A stretch of 64,000 nt of DNA. Origin: Amia ocellicauda (taxonomy: Eukaryota; Chordata; Actinopteri; Amiiformes; Amiidae). A program made the translations under genes and the position numbers. Under the pieces are notes generated by a model. The model saw nothing but the letters and a program-made list of their open reading frames with translations, did no database searches and was not told where the DNA came from. Within the stretch, counting starts at the first letter, position 1. Each line of letters opens with the position of its first letter. The stretch is taken from assembly GCF_036373705.1 (NCBI RefSeq), contig NW_027102661.1, positions 744,001-808,000 of the forward strand, given 5' to 3'. Shown here piece after piece: positions 42,532 through 53,785 of this stretch.

Positions 42532-43133
42532 TTAAATACGGTACAATTCGTTAGTAAGGGTATTAATAAGGGTGTTTTGGCTCTCTATCACCAGGTTTTG
42601 CCCCACTAACACAAGTCTTTGATTTTGTAACAAAGTATGTAGCAACTCATGCCGACCTTCAGGAAGTAGCTCCGGGGGCTGGTGGCCTGGCTCAGCTTCA
42701 AAGGATGGTCGCTCCGGTAAATCTCGGTCGAAGGAGGCAGGGAGCGAGCGTATACTCATGGACGGAGACCAAGAAGGCCTTTGCGGTGACACCCTGGCCA
42801 AGCGCGGGGTACTGTTCCGCGTTTCTGTAGCCAAGAAACGGGTCTGGGGGGACGATGTTGAAACCAGGCCGTCGTTGGGTGGTGTGTCAGCCCTGACTGA
42901 CGGCGACCCCTGAGGTTGTTGGATGCCTGTGTTTGTTCCGCCCGACAATGCGGCGGGCTGAATCTGGGGTGTTGAATTACCCCCAGAAGGCTGTGGCCTG
43001 AGTAGATGTTGGGGGGTCTCCAAGACCACCGTGGGGGATCCTCTCGGTGATCTCACCGGGGAAGATGTTTGATCCCACTTAGACGGGGTAATTGTCCTCA
43101 ATAGCTCATCCACAGAATGACTATCCCAAGAGT
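42532..43133 (-). CDS. Pro/Ser-rich ORF, probable 3' exon (unit 3)
   Basis: As 6129-6730, open, with the palindromic proposed acceptor kept. Confidence 0.5.
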
Positions 43134-43644
43134 CTTGGGAAGAATAAAAATATACATTACATTTACATCTTTAAACGGCGACAGAAATCACACTTAAAAC
43201 AACATGTCCAGGACATTCAAAACCTTTAGCTTTTTTAGACCTTTGAAAATAGCCTTAGACATTCACTACAACGCCTTATTATTTACAGACAATATATTTA
43301 TTAGGACTTGATAATAAATGTAAAACAGAGAAGCCGCTGTAAATAAACTGTTTCTTAAATGTTTCTTTAAAAACTGTAATATTGTTAATAAAACACACAC
43401 ACACACAACAACATTTCATTTTTAAACGAACCTTCCAAGTGTAAACGCTTCCTGATCCCGGGACTTCCTGTTTCACAAACGTTTTCACGATCTGTTTAAA
43501 TATTAAATACAATGAACACCTTCAAGCCTTTTCCTACAACCACTTTAAAACAGAAGTATAATAGCGGGAGATAAGCCAAACAACTTACTAAACCCTTTCG
43601 GACGGCTTTACTTCCTAACCAGACGGTACGGCAATCGGTCATTT
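43134..43644. other. Non-coding stretch (unit 3)
   Basis: Equivalent of 6731-7241 with a (CA)n tract near 43391-43407. No gene seen. Confidence 0.5.
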
Positions 43645-44574
43645 CTAAACACGTTCCCCAGAAACAAGCCTAGACCTGTCCGGACTTCTAAAGATCTTTC
43701 CCAGAACCCCCCGCCCTACAGGAAACGGTCACCCATCGCTTAAATATTAGCCCTCAACGGGCAAACAAAGCCCTTTTAAAAACATTAAAGTTTGAAAGAT
43801 CTTACTTACCTCCACAGAATAATCGTTTCTTATGTTTTTCGGCTGGTTTAGCTTTTTGCACCGCTGTGAAGGTAAGAGACATGTTTAACCTTTAACCACA
43901 CCGCTTTATAAAAAGCTTTAACCTCTTACAGGCTGCAGACATATACTCACAGCTATCAGATACCGGGGCTGACGGCCTTTCAGATTCTTGAAAGGTTACG
44001 GTTCTCGAAGGTAAAACGAAACAAGCCCTCGATGTGGAAGGCCTTTCGTTGTCTCGAACCACGTTTCTTAATACTGTTAGACAGGATAATTTTTTAAAAT
44101 TAACAAAACTGGACTCAAACATCTTACAGAAACATTATACAAACAAACAGGGGTTTAGTTCTTACCCGGTCGGCAGACAGCCTGTCTAGGGACAACCACT
44201 TCTCTTGGTCGATCCTCGGAGACATTAATCACAGGCCTTTCGATAGTTTCTGTGTAATTAAAGAGACCGGCATTAATATATATTAAAACGTTTTCATAAC
44301 TCTAATGAGCCGCTTCAAAACCACACACACCCATACATAAGAACCCATGAGCTTAAACACAAAAATCTTACCGTCGTTGTTCCAGATGATCTCCTCAGCG
44401 TTGGGAATTAACTCCTGTTGACTGGCTGAAAAATAATTTTACAGAACTTAAAACAGATGTTATAGCCTTTATTTACAATACATGCACACAGCACGCTCTG
44501 AGTCAATGAAAATAATCTGAAGACTTGCCTAAAAACTCGTTTAAATCGAAGTCGCTGATGTTGTTTCCGGACAT
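43645..44574 (-). CDS. Six-exon spliced right-end gene (unit 3)
   Basis: Exons: 44529-44574, 44372-44425, 44166-44249, 43951-44073, 43810-43863, 43645-43715. All lengths and splice signals match unit 1, and the frame is open. One extra base near 44469 lies in intron 1 and is harmless, which fits these segments being introns. Confidence 0.6.
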
Positions 44575-45148
44575 TGTTGATCTTTAGTCTTAAATCGAAA
44601 GGTCAGTATGAGTCTGTCGAGCTGAAGACCAGACCTTCATACTTATACTGATGGCCACATGCCGGATCTGCTTGTAAGGCATTGTTCTGGTCTGGCCTTT
44701 GTGCCGCCCTGTTACCAATTAACATATCAAAACCAACCAATAAAATGACACTGCATCAAATTTCAAATAGAAACCAAGATGGAGACGATCTCTCTCCTCT
44801 CTACTCTAAACTTTTATTAGAACCTTTTGGTCTCTCAAAAAAACATTTTTAAGCATCAAGACCTATAGTCAACAACCACTAAGAATATTTCAGGCCTTTA
44901 TAAGCGCTAAAAAACAACCTGAGCCAAGAAAATAACTATAAAGATCTAAAATAACAAGCGCTTTTACAGTGATTCTTTTTTTTTTTTTATAGCGATGCTT
45001 TGTTTGGTATTAAACAAGTCACAAACTACTCAGAACAGCGTTTATCCCCGCTAAAGAGATATTTGGGTTTATTTTACAATGCTTATATTTTATATAGGTT
45101 AAAAGAATTCTGAATGTTTTGATATCACACGCCATACCTACTGTTGTC
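44575..45148. promoter_or_regulatory. Upstream region of the right-end gene (unit 3)
   Basis: Same TATA-like box and inverted motifs as in unit 1, then AT-rich DNA to the deletion junction. No gene seen. Confidence 0.45.
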
Positions 45149-45427
45149 TTCTACACCTTACGGTAGCAACAAATCTAACTACTGCTTTACTTTAACAATA
45201 ATAATGACGGCGACCACGATGACAACAAGAACAACAACAAGAACAACAACAACAACATCATCAGATTTTAATTAAAAGTGGCTACACCAGCGTTTACAAT
45301 TTCAACCTGTCGACGGACGGACGCTCTGAAAGCACCGATTTCGGGCACTCCAATGAAGAAAAGCCACCCACCGCCTCCGGGGAACCACGAGGGCAAGCAG
45401 GACGAAAAGGGCCAGCCCACAGCAGGC

Positions 45428-45500
45428 TGTTTCCGCCCGGTTTCGAACCCGGGGACCTTTCGGCGTTAGGCGAACGTGATAACCGCTACACTACGGAAAC
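45428..45500 (-). pseudogene. Degenerate tRNA-Val (AAC)
   Basis: One base gained in the T arm (plus strand cgaacccgggg) and one lost in the anticodon stem (cggcgtt against cgcgcgtt), so two stems no longer pair properly. Confidence 0.7.
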
Positions 45501-46041
45501 TGACACCGCCGCCTCTTGCTTCAAACGGTTACCGTTGAAGCCTGCTGGTAAAACGGGCTCAGGCGTTTCAGGTCGGCTAGGCTGTGAGATGGCGTCTGAA
45601 GTGCCGCGAAAGGATGCCATTTTCACAGACCTGTTTGGCATTGCTAAAGGGCACATCAGGACACTACGGAAACTCTTTCAAAGGCAGGACGCCCTGCGCT
45701 CTGACAGTGCCTGCACTTAGCCCAACAAGGTGATGCTGAATGGCTTGTTCAAACGGCTGGTGGTCTTCCGTCACCACCAGACTATCAGAGCTATACTGCG
45801 CCTTCAACTACATAATAGTAACAGCAATGTCGCCGATCCTGCTACGGTCGTATTGTAACAGCAACAACATGTATCGATTTTAAAAGTGTCGGTTCCAGCG
45901 CCTCGCAAAGCTACCCTTCTGCGATCGTTTGTTCTCAAGGTTATGATTTCTTGCCACTCCGAGGAAGAGAAAACTTAGGCCGGCCATGGGGCAGAGAAAT
46001 GAGGACGGGTAACAAAGCACTGGCAAGCGTGCACCGCGGGT

Positions 46042-46114
46042 TGTTTCCGCCCGGTTTCGAACCGGGGACCTATCGCGTGTGAGGCGAACGTGATAGCCAC
46101 TACACTACGGAAAC
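46042..46114 (-). tRNA. tRNA-Val (CAC)
   Basis: 73 nt with perfect acceptor, anticodon (TTCGC/GCGAT has one mismatch at the last pair) and T stems; anticodon loop CTCACAC. One substitution only from the vertebrate-type sequence outside the D arm. Confidence 0.85.
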
Positions 46115-46406
46115 CAACGCGTCCTGGTGTTTCAAATGGCTCCCATCGAAGCAGGCTGGTAAAACGCGCACAGGCGTTTCCCGTGGGCCACCCTGTGAGA
46201 TAAAGGTTTCTATTTTCACTGACCTATTTTGCATTGCTCAAGGGCACATCAGGACACTTTGGAAACTCTTTCAAAGGCAGGACGCCCTGCGCTCTGACAG
46301 TGCCTGCACTTAGCCCAACAAGGTGATGCTGAATGGCTTGTTCAAACGGCTGGTGGTCTTCCGTCACCACCAGACTATCAGAGCTATACTGCGCATTCAA
46401 CTACAT

Positions 46407-46512
46407 GTTGGGGGGCGTGATTTTAGGTAGAGTTATTTCCTTAATTATTCCTACGTCATATCCATCAGAAAGTGTACACCCATAAAACCCTGAACAACAA
46501 GGCCACCCATAA
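46407..46512 (+). repeat. Truncated left terminal inverted repeat (unit 4)
   Basis: Inner part only of the 185-bp repeat, keeping one TACGTCA site. The preceding CATAAG duplication is lost. Confidence 0.85.
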
Positions 46513-46630
46513 ATACCCCCACCCCTCTGAAGGCAACGCCCCGAAACTCTCCTCTCTATTTAAGAACCCGCGCTGCTTTTAGGCAATACCTCTTTAATTC
46601 TCAGCTTCTGAAACATCCCGCTTCTTCAAC

Positions 46631-47138
46631 ATGTCCAGCGACATCAACATGAAACCCCGCAAGAAACAATCCCGGGCAAGGGTTCCTGTACTCACCAATT
46701 TGAAGATTGAACGCTCCTGGGTGTTGTTCTGGGGGGCTCGACGGGGTTACCGCTTTAAAAGGGATCCCAGTTATGTTGGAGTGGAGCTTTTTGCTTTGGG
46801 AGAGAAGGAGGGTACGTTGGAACCTTTTGAGACGGTAATTGAATACTCTTATGAGGACTGGTTGAAGGTGATGGCCTGGAGAGATCTGGGGCTTGGGGAT
46901 AAGACTCTAGAAGGCTTGCAAGAGGGTCCAAGAGAATGCGAAATGGAGTCTCCGACTCAGGGTTTTGAAAGGTGGTGAATGGGAAAGCTTGCAGAACTAC
47001 GGTAGAGTGGTGAAGAGTCTATCTCTAACTACAGATCGTAAGGTTTTGTTTAGCAGTACCCTGATTACAAACCCTATTGAAGGGGGTGTGGAGGATCCAG
47101 AAAAACAGGTTACTGAAATTATGTTTGACGCCGTCTGA
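46631..47138 (+). pseudogene. First rightward gene with longer tail, frameshifted (unit 4)
   Basis: An extra G near 46974 gives a TGA after 115 residues (GFERW). Beyond it, in the frame used by units 2 and 3, the sequence continues past LQNY with about 45 more codons to TGA 47136-47138, a tail absent from units 2 and 3. The longer form (about 168 codons) is likely the original gene. Confidence 0.55.
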
Positions 47139-47241
47139 CGGCTCAGGGGCTACTCTCTTCTAAGAGGGCGGTGTGTCGTGACGTAGTGAAGAGATAGGAT
47201 AAAAGGCGCAATAATTCATTCATGGTTTAAAATTAAAGAGA

Positions 47242-48090
47242 ATGTCTTACCCGAAAGCTGCGGACGTCGACAGGCTCTACAGGCCTCTTCAAACCCGGGA
47301 TCACCCCTGGTTCTATTCCCCAGATTTTGTATACACTCCGGAACCCTCTGACTGTGGTTACCCTCCAAGACCTCAAACCCCGGTCCCTCAGGACGAAACA
47401 ACATGAGGTGCGATGGATGACCAAATGAGTCTCGGGGATCCCCAGCCTCTGGAGCTCATGGAGGGCCTCGATTTTGCCGAACTGTCTACCTTCTGTGCGT
47501 CTCAGGAGGGGGTCAGTCCAATGGATGTAGAAACACCCCACAAACCACCAGGCGACCCAATGAGCATCGGACTGTCCCGGGGGCGTGATGAAGACGCAGG
47601 ATTTATGCCCGGGGTATGTGACCAAGTAAGCAGAGTCGTTAAAAGCACCCTGGTGTATATTCTGAGTGCTCTCATCGACCGAGCTCTGAAAGAAGTCTGT
47701 CGGGGGTGTGAAGTGAATCACCCCAGTCAGTTGAGACACAGTTGTTTGTTTGAACCAGACCGTTACTATTTCCTGTTCTATTTCAACGTGTTTTACAGAA
47801 GACTGAACAAACCGTGGCTGAAACCGGCACTAATCAAGGCACTGTCTTACTCCCACATACATGTCACTGCGGGACAAGTCCAGAAAATCATAGATGAGAT
47901 TTTGCTGGAGCTGAAAAAGGAGCCGTTTATAATAGAGAAACTTGGGCAGCTGCTCAATGACCTGGATGAGCCGAGTAGAAAAACCGCTGGCAAGCTAAAA
48001 GCTTATTTCTTCCGTAAAGAAGTTAAAGCTGGGGGCAGCGACGAAGAATTCGACATCTACGACACTGATTAAGACTCTGACCTGAACTAA
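47242..48090 (+). pseudogene. CxGC-HPSQ-HxC gene, two stops (unit 4)
   Basis: Same length as in units 2 and 3 but with TGA at 47404-47406 (codon 55) and TAA at 48070-48072, just before the acidic tail ends. The zinc-site half remains open as a 219-codon frame. Confidence 0.65.
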
Positions 48091-48102
48091 GGGACTTTGA
48101 AC

Positions 48103-48270
48103 ATGGGGAATGTTCTGGACTGCTTCTGCAACTGGTTCTGTCATCAACACTCTGCAGCTAACCTGAGAGCGCTATTACACCATGTGCTTGACAGAAAAGT
48201 AGCCAACGCGAGCCTTTTCTCTACAGATTTAACCATCGATGAGGATCAACTTTCAAACCTGGAAAAGTGA
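48103..48270 (+). CDS. Small Cys-rich ORF (unit 4)
   Basis: 55 residues, unchanged from units 2 and 3, with the same TGA before the next ATG. Confidence 0.45.
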   Translation: MGNVLDCFCNWFCHQHSAANLRALLHHVLDRKVANASLFSTDLTIDEDQLSNLEK

Positions 48271-48495
48271 ATGGCTGCTGTAACAAAGACCGGGGGATAC
48301 GAACACTGGGATGAAGCGCTCAAGGGGGCCAAGAATGATATTAGGCCATTTCATCAACATCTGTATGACCTTTTACTGAGCATGTTTAATACACCTCTGT
48401 TTACTTTTAAAATAGGTCATATTGTTGTTTTATTTACATATGTAACTGAGGTGTGTGCCTACAAGATAAAGAAACAGGTATATTTGTTGATATAG
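48271..48495 (+). CDS. Small ORF with Bcl-2 BH1-like segment (unit 4)
   Basis: 74 residues, one substitution; downstream frame change as in units 2 and 3. Confidence 0.4.
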   Translation: MAAVTKTGGYEHWDEALKGAKNDIRPFHQHLYDLLLSMFNTPLFTFKIGHIVVLFTYVTEVCAYKIKKQVYLLI

Positions 48496-48626
48496 ATCAA
48501 GTAACCAATCATCTGATTTCTTTTTGTCTGGACCGTAGAAAAAATTGTTGTGTATGTAATACTTTTCTCAAATGTCTAAAAAGGGGTATTTGCGCATAGT
48601 GTGGGTCTGTTTGGTTATTTGACAGA

Positions 48627-49718
48627 ATGACTCGGCAAGCTCCCCAAATGCAGGAACTATACTACAACCCAGCCAAGATCGGGGGTTTGGCGGGTAAGAA
48701 GGGTTTTCAAAGAGGACTCGCTGAGGCCGGAGTGAAGGTTAATGATGTGGTTGTTTCAGAATGGTTACGGGAACAAGACGCCTATACCTTTCATAAACCT
48801 CTCAGGATTAACTTTAAAAGAAACCGCGTATATGCAACTGACATAGACTCACAATGGCAAATGGATCTAGTCGATATGTCAAATTTATCAAAACATAACA
48901 ATGGTCACAAATTGATGTTGATGTGTATCGATGTGTAATCAAAATATGCCTGGGCTCGCATTCTACATAATAAAACAGGTCGGGCGGTGACAAGGGCCTT
49001 TGAGGATATATTGTCCCAGGGTCGATGTCCTAAAAAACTGCAGACTGATAAAGGAAAAGAGTTTCTCAACAGAGAATTTCAGAATCTACTGAAGAGACAC
49101 AAAATACATCATTTCACCACCGGTAATGAGCTTAAATCATCGGTAGTGGAGAGGTTTAACCACACCATAAAGACCAAAATGTGGAGATATTTTACAGCGG
49201 TCAACACGTTCAAGTATTTTGATAAAGTTCAGGATTTTATCGATGCTTACAACCAAGGGTATCACACCAGTATTAAAATGAAGCCTATAGATGTTGATCA
49301 AAGTAATTCTTTTAAGGTCTATAAAAAATTATACGGACCATTTATTAAGAAGGGAAAAACTACTTATAAGTTCAACATCGGTGATGTGGTTCGCGTTTCA
49401 AAGCTAAGGAGTACTGTTGCCAAAGGTTATGAACAAACATTTTCTGACGAATATTTTACAGTTACCTAACAGTTGGCTAGAGACCCCCTCGTGTACCGGT
49501 TAAAAGACTATGACGGGGAGGATATAGAAGGAACGTTTTACGAAGCCGAGTTACAAAAAAATATTGTGGGTAAAGACAGTGTATACAGAGTTGAAAAGAT
49601 ATTAGCTGAAAAAACCCAGAACCGGAAAAAATATGTGTTGGTGAAATGGCTTGGATGGCCTGAAAAGTTCAATAGTTGGGTCCCGGAACAACAGGTTTGC
49701 GATATTCAATCCTTATAA
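48627..49718 (+). pseudogene. INT: Integrase with chromodomain, two private stops (unit 4)
   Basis: 364 codons in frame, stops at 48936-48938 (inside the core) and 49467-49469. The stop shared by units 2 and 3 is absent here (Lys codon at that place). The TATA box and AATAAA before the gene are deleted. Confidence 0.93.
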
Positions 49719-49722
49719 CAAC

Positions 49723-50493
49723 TTGCCCGCGGGTGTGTTGGGGGCATTACTTTCGATACTTAAGATGGAATCAGGAGCCTTCTACGTGACTCTACCCAGT
49801 AACGCCTCTCTCGATATATACCCTAAAAATGAAATATCCAGTTACACGGTACAATTTGGAAAATCTATAGATCTAAGGGGGTCGTGGGAAGTGGGGTTGG
49901 CGGAAATACAGTATCCTTACACTTGGGCTGTTTTACAAGATAAGGATGCCACCTTCGCCATTTTTGATGATGTTAAAATCAATGGACATTCACGATACAA
50001 GGAGGTTATTATGACAATGTGGATAAAATATTAGATGAGATGCATAAACAGTTCACAGAAGGCACCCCCAACATCAAGCTATATTACAACCCTATTAAAA
50101 AAAGAGTGTACAAGGTGTCAAAACCAGGTATTAGCATTCAAACCAGCGGCCAACTGGGGCGTATATTAGGGTTCTATTCTGACACAGAGAGCAGGTTCTC
50201 AGAAGTGGTGGGGCGGCTTTTACACTCTTTATGTGTATACGGATATCATAACCCACCAGAGGGTCGGGAATAGTTATGTCCCCCTTTTGAGAAATGTACT
50301 TATTAAAGGTAAAAGCAATGACATGGTCACAATTACTTATGACAAGCCACACTACGTACCAGTCTCAAAGACCCACTTTGACAACATCACGATCGAAGTC
50401 AAATCGGATCAGAATATCAACGTACCCTTCTGCTTCAGTTAAGTTATTGTCAAACTACATTTTCGACCCCTGAAACAGTTTGTACATTATTAA
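49723..50493 (+). pseudogene. Minor capsid (penton) gene, multiply broken (unit 4)
   Basis: The start codon reads TTG; a four-base deletion near 49977 and a stop near 50440 add to the G-run frameshift shared with units 2 and 3. Confidence 0.88.
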
Positions 50494-50494
50494 A

Positions 50495-50983
50495 ATGGCT
50501 ACCTCGAGGGGTTATGTAGATCCTAGCGCCTATGTGGTTTATTACAAGATGCAAGCCGGGAACGGCTTGCCCGGTTTTGTAGGAGCCCCCACAATGTATG
50601 GCGCCGGTCTAGGAGGACTCTTTCATGGTCTCTTTAGAATGGCCGTACCCCTGCTTAAGAGAGGCTTTGCTATAGCCAGACCCCACTTGAAATCAGCGGC
50701 TAAAAATATTGTTAGTGACGTGTTCACCAATGTTATGAACCGGGCAGCTAGCCATGAGCATCAGGAGGGTTCGGGTCTCATGGTAATGGCGAGGAGGGGG
50801 GGTAAAAGAAGAAACAGCATGTGTCCACCAGGGCGACGAAGATCCGTGGCTAACAAAAAACGAAGAATCTCTCATTCTCCAACATATCGTGGAAACACTC
50901 GGAGAAGGAAGCAGCACAAGAAAAAACCTGCAAAAAGAAAGTCTCAAAGAAAGAAAAATAGAGCCTCAGGATACATCTTTTAA
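50495..50983 (+). CDS. pVI-like protein (unit 4, intact)
   Basis: 162 residues from ATG 50495, one nt after the penton stop. The N-terminus has YYKMQAGNGLPGFVG, then GLGGLFHGLFRMAVPLLKRG, an amphipathic Gly-rich helix; the second half is extremely basic (KKRRIS, TRRRKQHKKK, KRKSQRKKNR). This is the conserved Polinton/adintovirus counterpart of adenovirus pVI (membrane-active, protease-processed, DNA-associated). The two indels of units 2 and 3 are absent, so this is the only open copy. Confidence 0.85.
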   Translation: MATSRGYVDPSAYVVYYKMQAGNGLPGFVGAPTMYGAGLGGLFHGLFRMAVPLLKRGFAIARPHLKSAAKNIVSDVFTNVMNRAASHEHQEGSGLMVMARRGGKRRNSMCPPGRRRSVANKKRRISHSPTYRGNTRRRKQHKKKPAKRKSQRKKNRASGYIF

Positions 50984-50985
50984 AC

Positions 50986-52301
50986 ATGTCTTTTGTCCAC
51001 AGTCTATCGGAAGAATGCGTCAAATCAGAACTGGATCTGTTTACAGTTCCATACACTCAAACGAGTATAGATAAGATCATATATGTAGAGATTCCCCCTC
51101 TTTCTGCAATTTCAGACACGGCCCCTCTGGAGTTTTTTATAGCTGGCAATGGCGAGGATTATATTGATTTGAAAAACACATTTATTTTAATGAACTGTAA
51201 AGTGACTGATTAGGATGGCGATGCAATCGAGAAGACGGCCAACGCTGGGGTCATCAATTAATCAATTACCCGGTGGCCACCATGTTTTCACAGGTGGATG
51301 TGACCCTGGGAGATCGGCTCATTAGTCAAAGCAGCAATACTTACCCCTATAGAGCCATGATGGAGTGTATCCTTAATTATAGTGAGGAGACCCTAAGCAA
51401 ACAGTTCAGCCCCGGCCTTCTCTTCAAAGACATCCCGGAAGCTATGGACGGCAAGGATCCAGAGGGACTCAATAAGGGTTTGCAAAAAAGAACGGCCTCT
51501 TCAACAGAAGGGAGGACCTTTGAGCTAATGGGGCATATCCATGCAGACATATTTTTCCAAGAAAAACTCATGCTCAACGGGGTAGACATTAAAATTAAAA
51601 TGATCCGTAGTAAAAGTGCTTTTTGTCTGATGACCCCTGATACGGAAAAATATAAACTGACCATATTATCGGCCTCGCTGTTTGTGAAAAAAGTGTCCGT
51701 CTCCCCGGCGGTTAAACTAGGACACGCGCAGGCGTTAATGACGGCAAACGCCAAGTACCCGATCGAAAGAGTCTATATGAAAGTCCACAGTATCCCCGCA
51801 GGGACACGGGTGATGAACCAGGAAAATCTGTTTCTAGGACAGCTCCCAAAACAGGTTATTATAGGTCTCGTGGATAATGATGCATTTACCGGGGTTTACA
51901 ACAAGAACCCCTTTAACTTTAAACATTATAACGCGGAATTTATAGCGTTGTACGTCGATGGTGTGCAGGTTCCATCCAGACCTTTTCAATCTGACTTTGA
52001 AAACGGCAATGCGGTTCGTGAATATTACAGTCTAGTACTGGCTACGGGTCGCCATCTCAAGGATCAAACTCTGCTGATCGATCGCCGGGAATACTGCAGC
52101 GGTTACACCCTGTATGGTTTCAACCTGACCCCTGACGAAGAGTGTGGACAACATATTTCACTGATGAAGACGGGCAATATGCGTTTGGAGATGCGTTTCA
52201 AGCAGCCTCTACCACACACTGTAAATATGGTCGTGTATGCTGTGTTTGACAACATTATTGAGGTGAATCAGAGGAGAAACGTTATGTATGATTATTATTA
52301 A
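50986..52301 (+). pseudogene. MCP: Major capsid protein, stop and 8-bp duplication (unit 4)
   Basis: The ATG is intact, but TAG at 51211-51213 ends the frame after 75 residues, and an 8-bp tandem duplication (atcaatta) near 51258 shifts the rest. The remaining 342 codons are open. Confidence 0.92.
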
Positions 52302-52302
52302 A

Positions 52303-52860
52303 ATGAACACCAGAGAGCTCAACCACATCATGAATGCCCTGGCCGGCTCACGGAAACTGTTTCAAGGAGTCTACGCCTGCGATCAGCTGCCTAAATTTAA
52401 GATCAAGAATTTACCTGCAATGTACATAATCAACACACACCCTAAAAATATGCCCGGAGAACATTGGCTGGCTATTTATCTAAGGGAGGACCACCGTGGT
52501 GAATTTTTTGATTCCTATGCAAACCCCCCGGATTTCAGACCTTTCCCTCGGAAGATCAATAACTTTCTGCTCAACAACTGTCAAGAAACCATTTACAGCG
52601 GTCGTCAAGTACAAAGTCTTCAGACCTTCACTTGTGGTCAGCACTGTGTGTTTTTCTTATATCATAGATCTAAAGGAAGGTCATACCCCGATATTATGGC
52701 CTTGTACAGTGAGGATTTAGGCCAAAATGATAAAAAAGTGGCAGAGTTTGTCAGGACACTGTGGACCCCCCCTTATAACACAATGACTTACAACCCTAGC
52801 CAGCCATGTATACAGATGGGGTGTTCTTGTGAGGATTTTAAAAGATGTCATGCATGTTAA
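52303..52860 (+). CDS. PRO: Adenain-like cysteine protease (unit 4)
   Basis: 185 residues with catalytic motifs intact; a few substitutions (AGSRK, YACDQ). Confidence 0.92.
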   Translation: MNTRELNHIMNALAGSRKLFQGVYACDQLPKFKIKNLPAMYIINTHPKNMPGEHWLAIYLREDHRGEFFDSYANPPDFRPFPRKINNFLLNNCQETIYSGRQVQSLQTFTCGQHCVFFLYHRSKGRSYPDIMALYSEDLGQNDKKVAEFVRTLWTPPYNTMTYNPSQPCIQMGCSCEDFKRCHAC

Positions 52861-53039
52861 GGTGAAAAAATAATGAAAACAGCTTTTGAATCATTAGTTT
52901 TGTTTTTATTCAACACAATTCTTATACAAAGCAGAGTTTATGTTATAAATAAATGTACAACATTTGAAAATAAAAAAAATAAAAAATAAAATTGTTTGTC
53001 GGGTCATTATTTACAGGGGAGACAAATAAAAACATGAGA
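52861..53039. terminator. Convergent polyadenylation region (unit 4)
   Basis: AATAAA-type signals on both strands, as in unit 2. Confidence 0.55.
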
Positions 53040-53783
53040 TTAATAAGCTTCCCAACGATGGATAGATCCTGAGGATGGTCGCTCAGCACGGTCAGAGTAA
53101 TGAGATATCGGAGTCAGATCAGGCTCCACCTCTTTACACAGACGGATTTTTTGTCGCGTTACCTGGTTAGGAACTGTGGATTGGGGCATGTTCAGACAGG
53201 CCATCGCCTGTAGGAAAGCATTCCAGCCTACAGGTCGGCGACTATCGGGTACCTTATTAGTGCTAGTGACACTCTTCAACAAATCAAACATGTGTGAACC
53301 TTTGATCAGTTGTCCTTTAAAAACAAATTCACCCTGTTCATTCCAAGCCGTTACCCGCGGTTTCTGAACCATTTTGTGCAGGATATATTGTGCATGTCTT
53401 CTGCTTCTGGCCGGCATGTTTCTCAAAACATCCGTTACAACATCTCCCTCTGAACTCTCAACAGGTTCGGTCACCGCAACATCTTTATCAACCGTACCCC
53501 CCGCATCAGCCCCAGAACCATTTTCTTGAGAGGCCATGGTTAAAGTTAAAATGTTTTGATCTTTTTCACCCTGTCTAACCAGACGGAGGTAGCGCTGTAA
53601 CGTGTTGGTATACAACTGGGCTTTGGAATACTGATTTAAATCGGCCCTGGCCTGTATAGCTTTCATTTCAGAGTCCAGGTTGTTTTCGGCCGTTTGTCTA
53701 ATGGGCTCTGGCCCAACAACATTTTTTCTCAGTTTCTCAAGCTGCTCCTGAGGGATCAAGAACATTTTCTGAGCATATTCCAT
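53040..53783 (-). CDS. Conserved Polinton protein, 247-codon type (unit 4, intact)
   Basis: 247 residues, very close to 17941-18684. Confidence 0.75.
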   Translation of the reverse strand: MEYAQKMFLIPQEQLEKLRKNVVGPEPIRQTAENNLDSEMKAIQARADLNQYSKAQLYTNTLQRYLRLVRQGEKDQNILTLTMASQENGSGADAGGTVDKDVAVTEPVESSEGDVVTDVLRNMPARSRRHAQYILHKMVQKPRVTAWNEQGEFVFKGQLIKGSHMFDLLKSVTSTNKVPDSRRPVGWNAFLQAMACLNMPQSTVPNQVTRQKIRLCKEVEPDLTPISHYSDRAERPSSGSIHRWEAY

Positions 53784-53785
53784 TA

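Larger units (their letters stand above)
29843..45148 (+). mobile_element. Polinton/adintovirus-like element, unit 3
   Basis: 15.3 kb with a complete left terminus and the common right-end deletion at about 45147-45149. It is the least damaged unit: major capsid, protease, ATPase, pX-like and the right-end spliced gene are open, and integrase has a single stop. Confidence 0.93.
45149..46404. repeat. tRNA-Val cluster spacer 3
   Basis: The shortest complete spacer, 1.26 kb, with two tRNA-Val copies (one degenerate), the hairpin block and a microsatellite at 45225-45260. An undivided integration-site copy near 45814 reads cataatagtaac. It ends at the clipped left end of unit 4. Confidence 0.85.
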
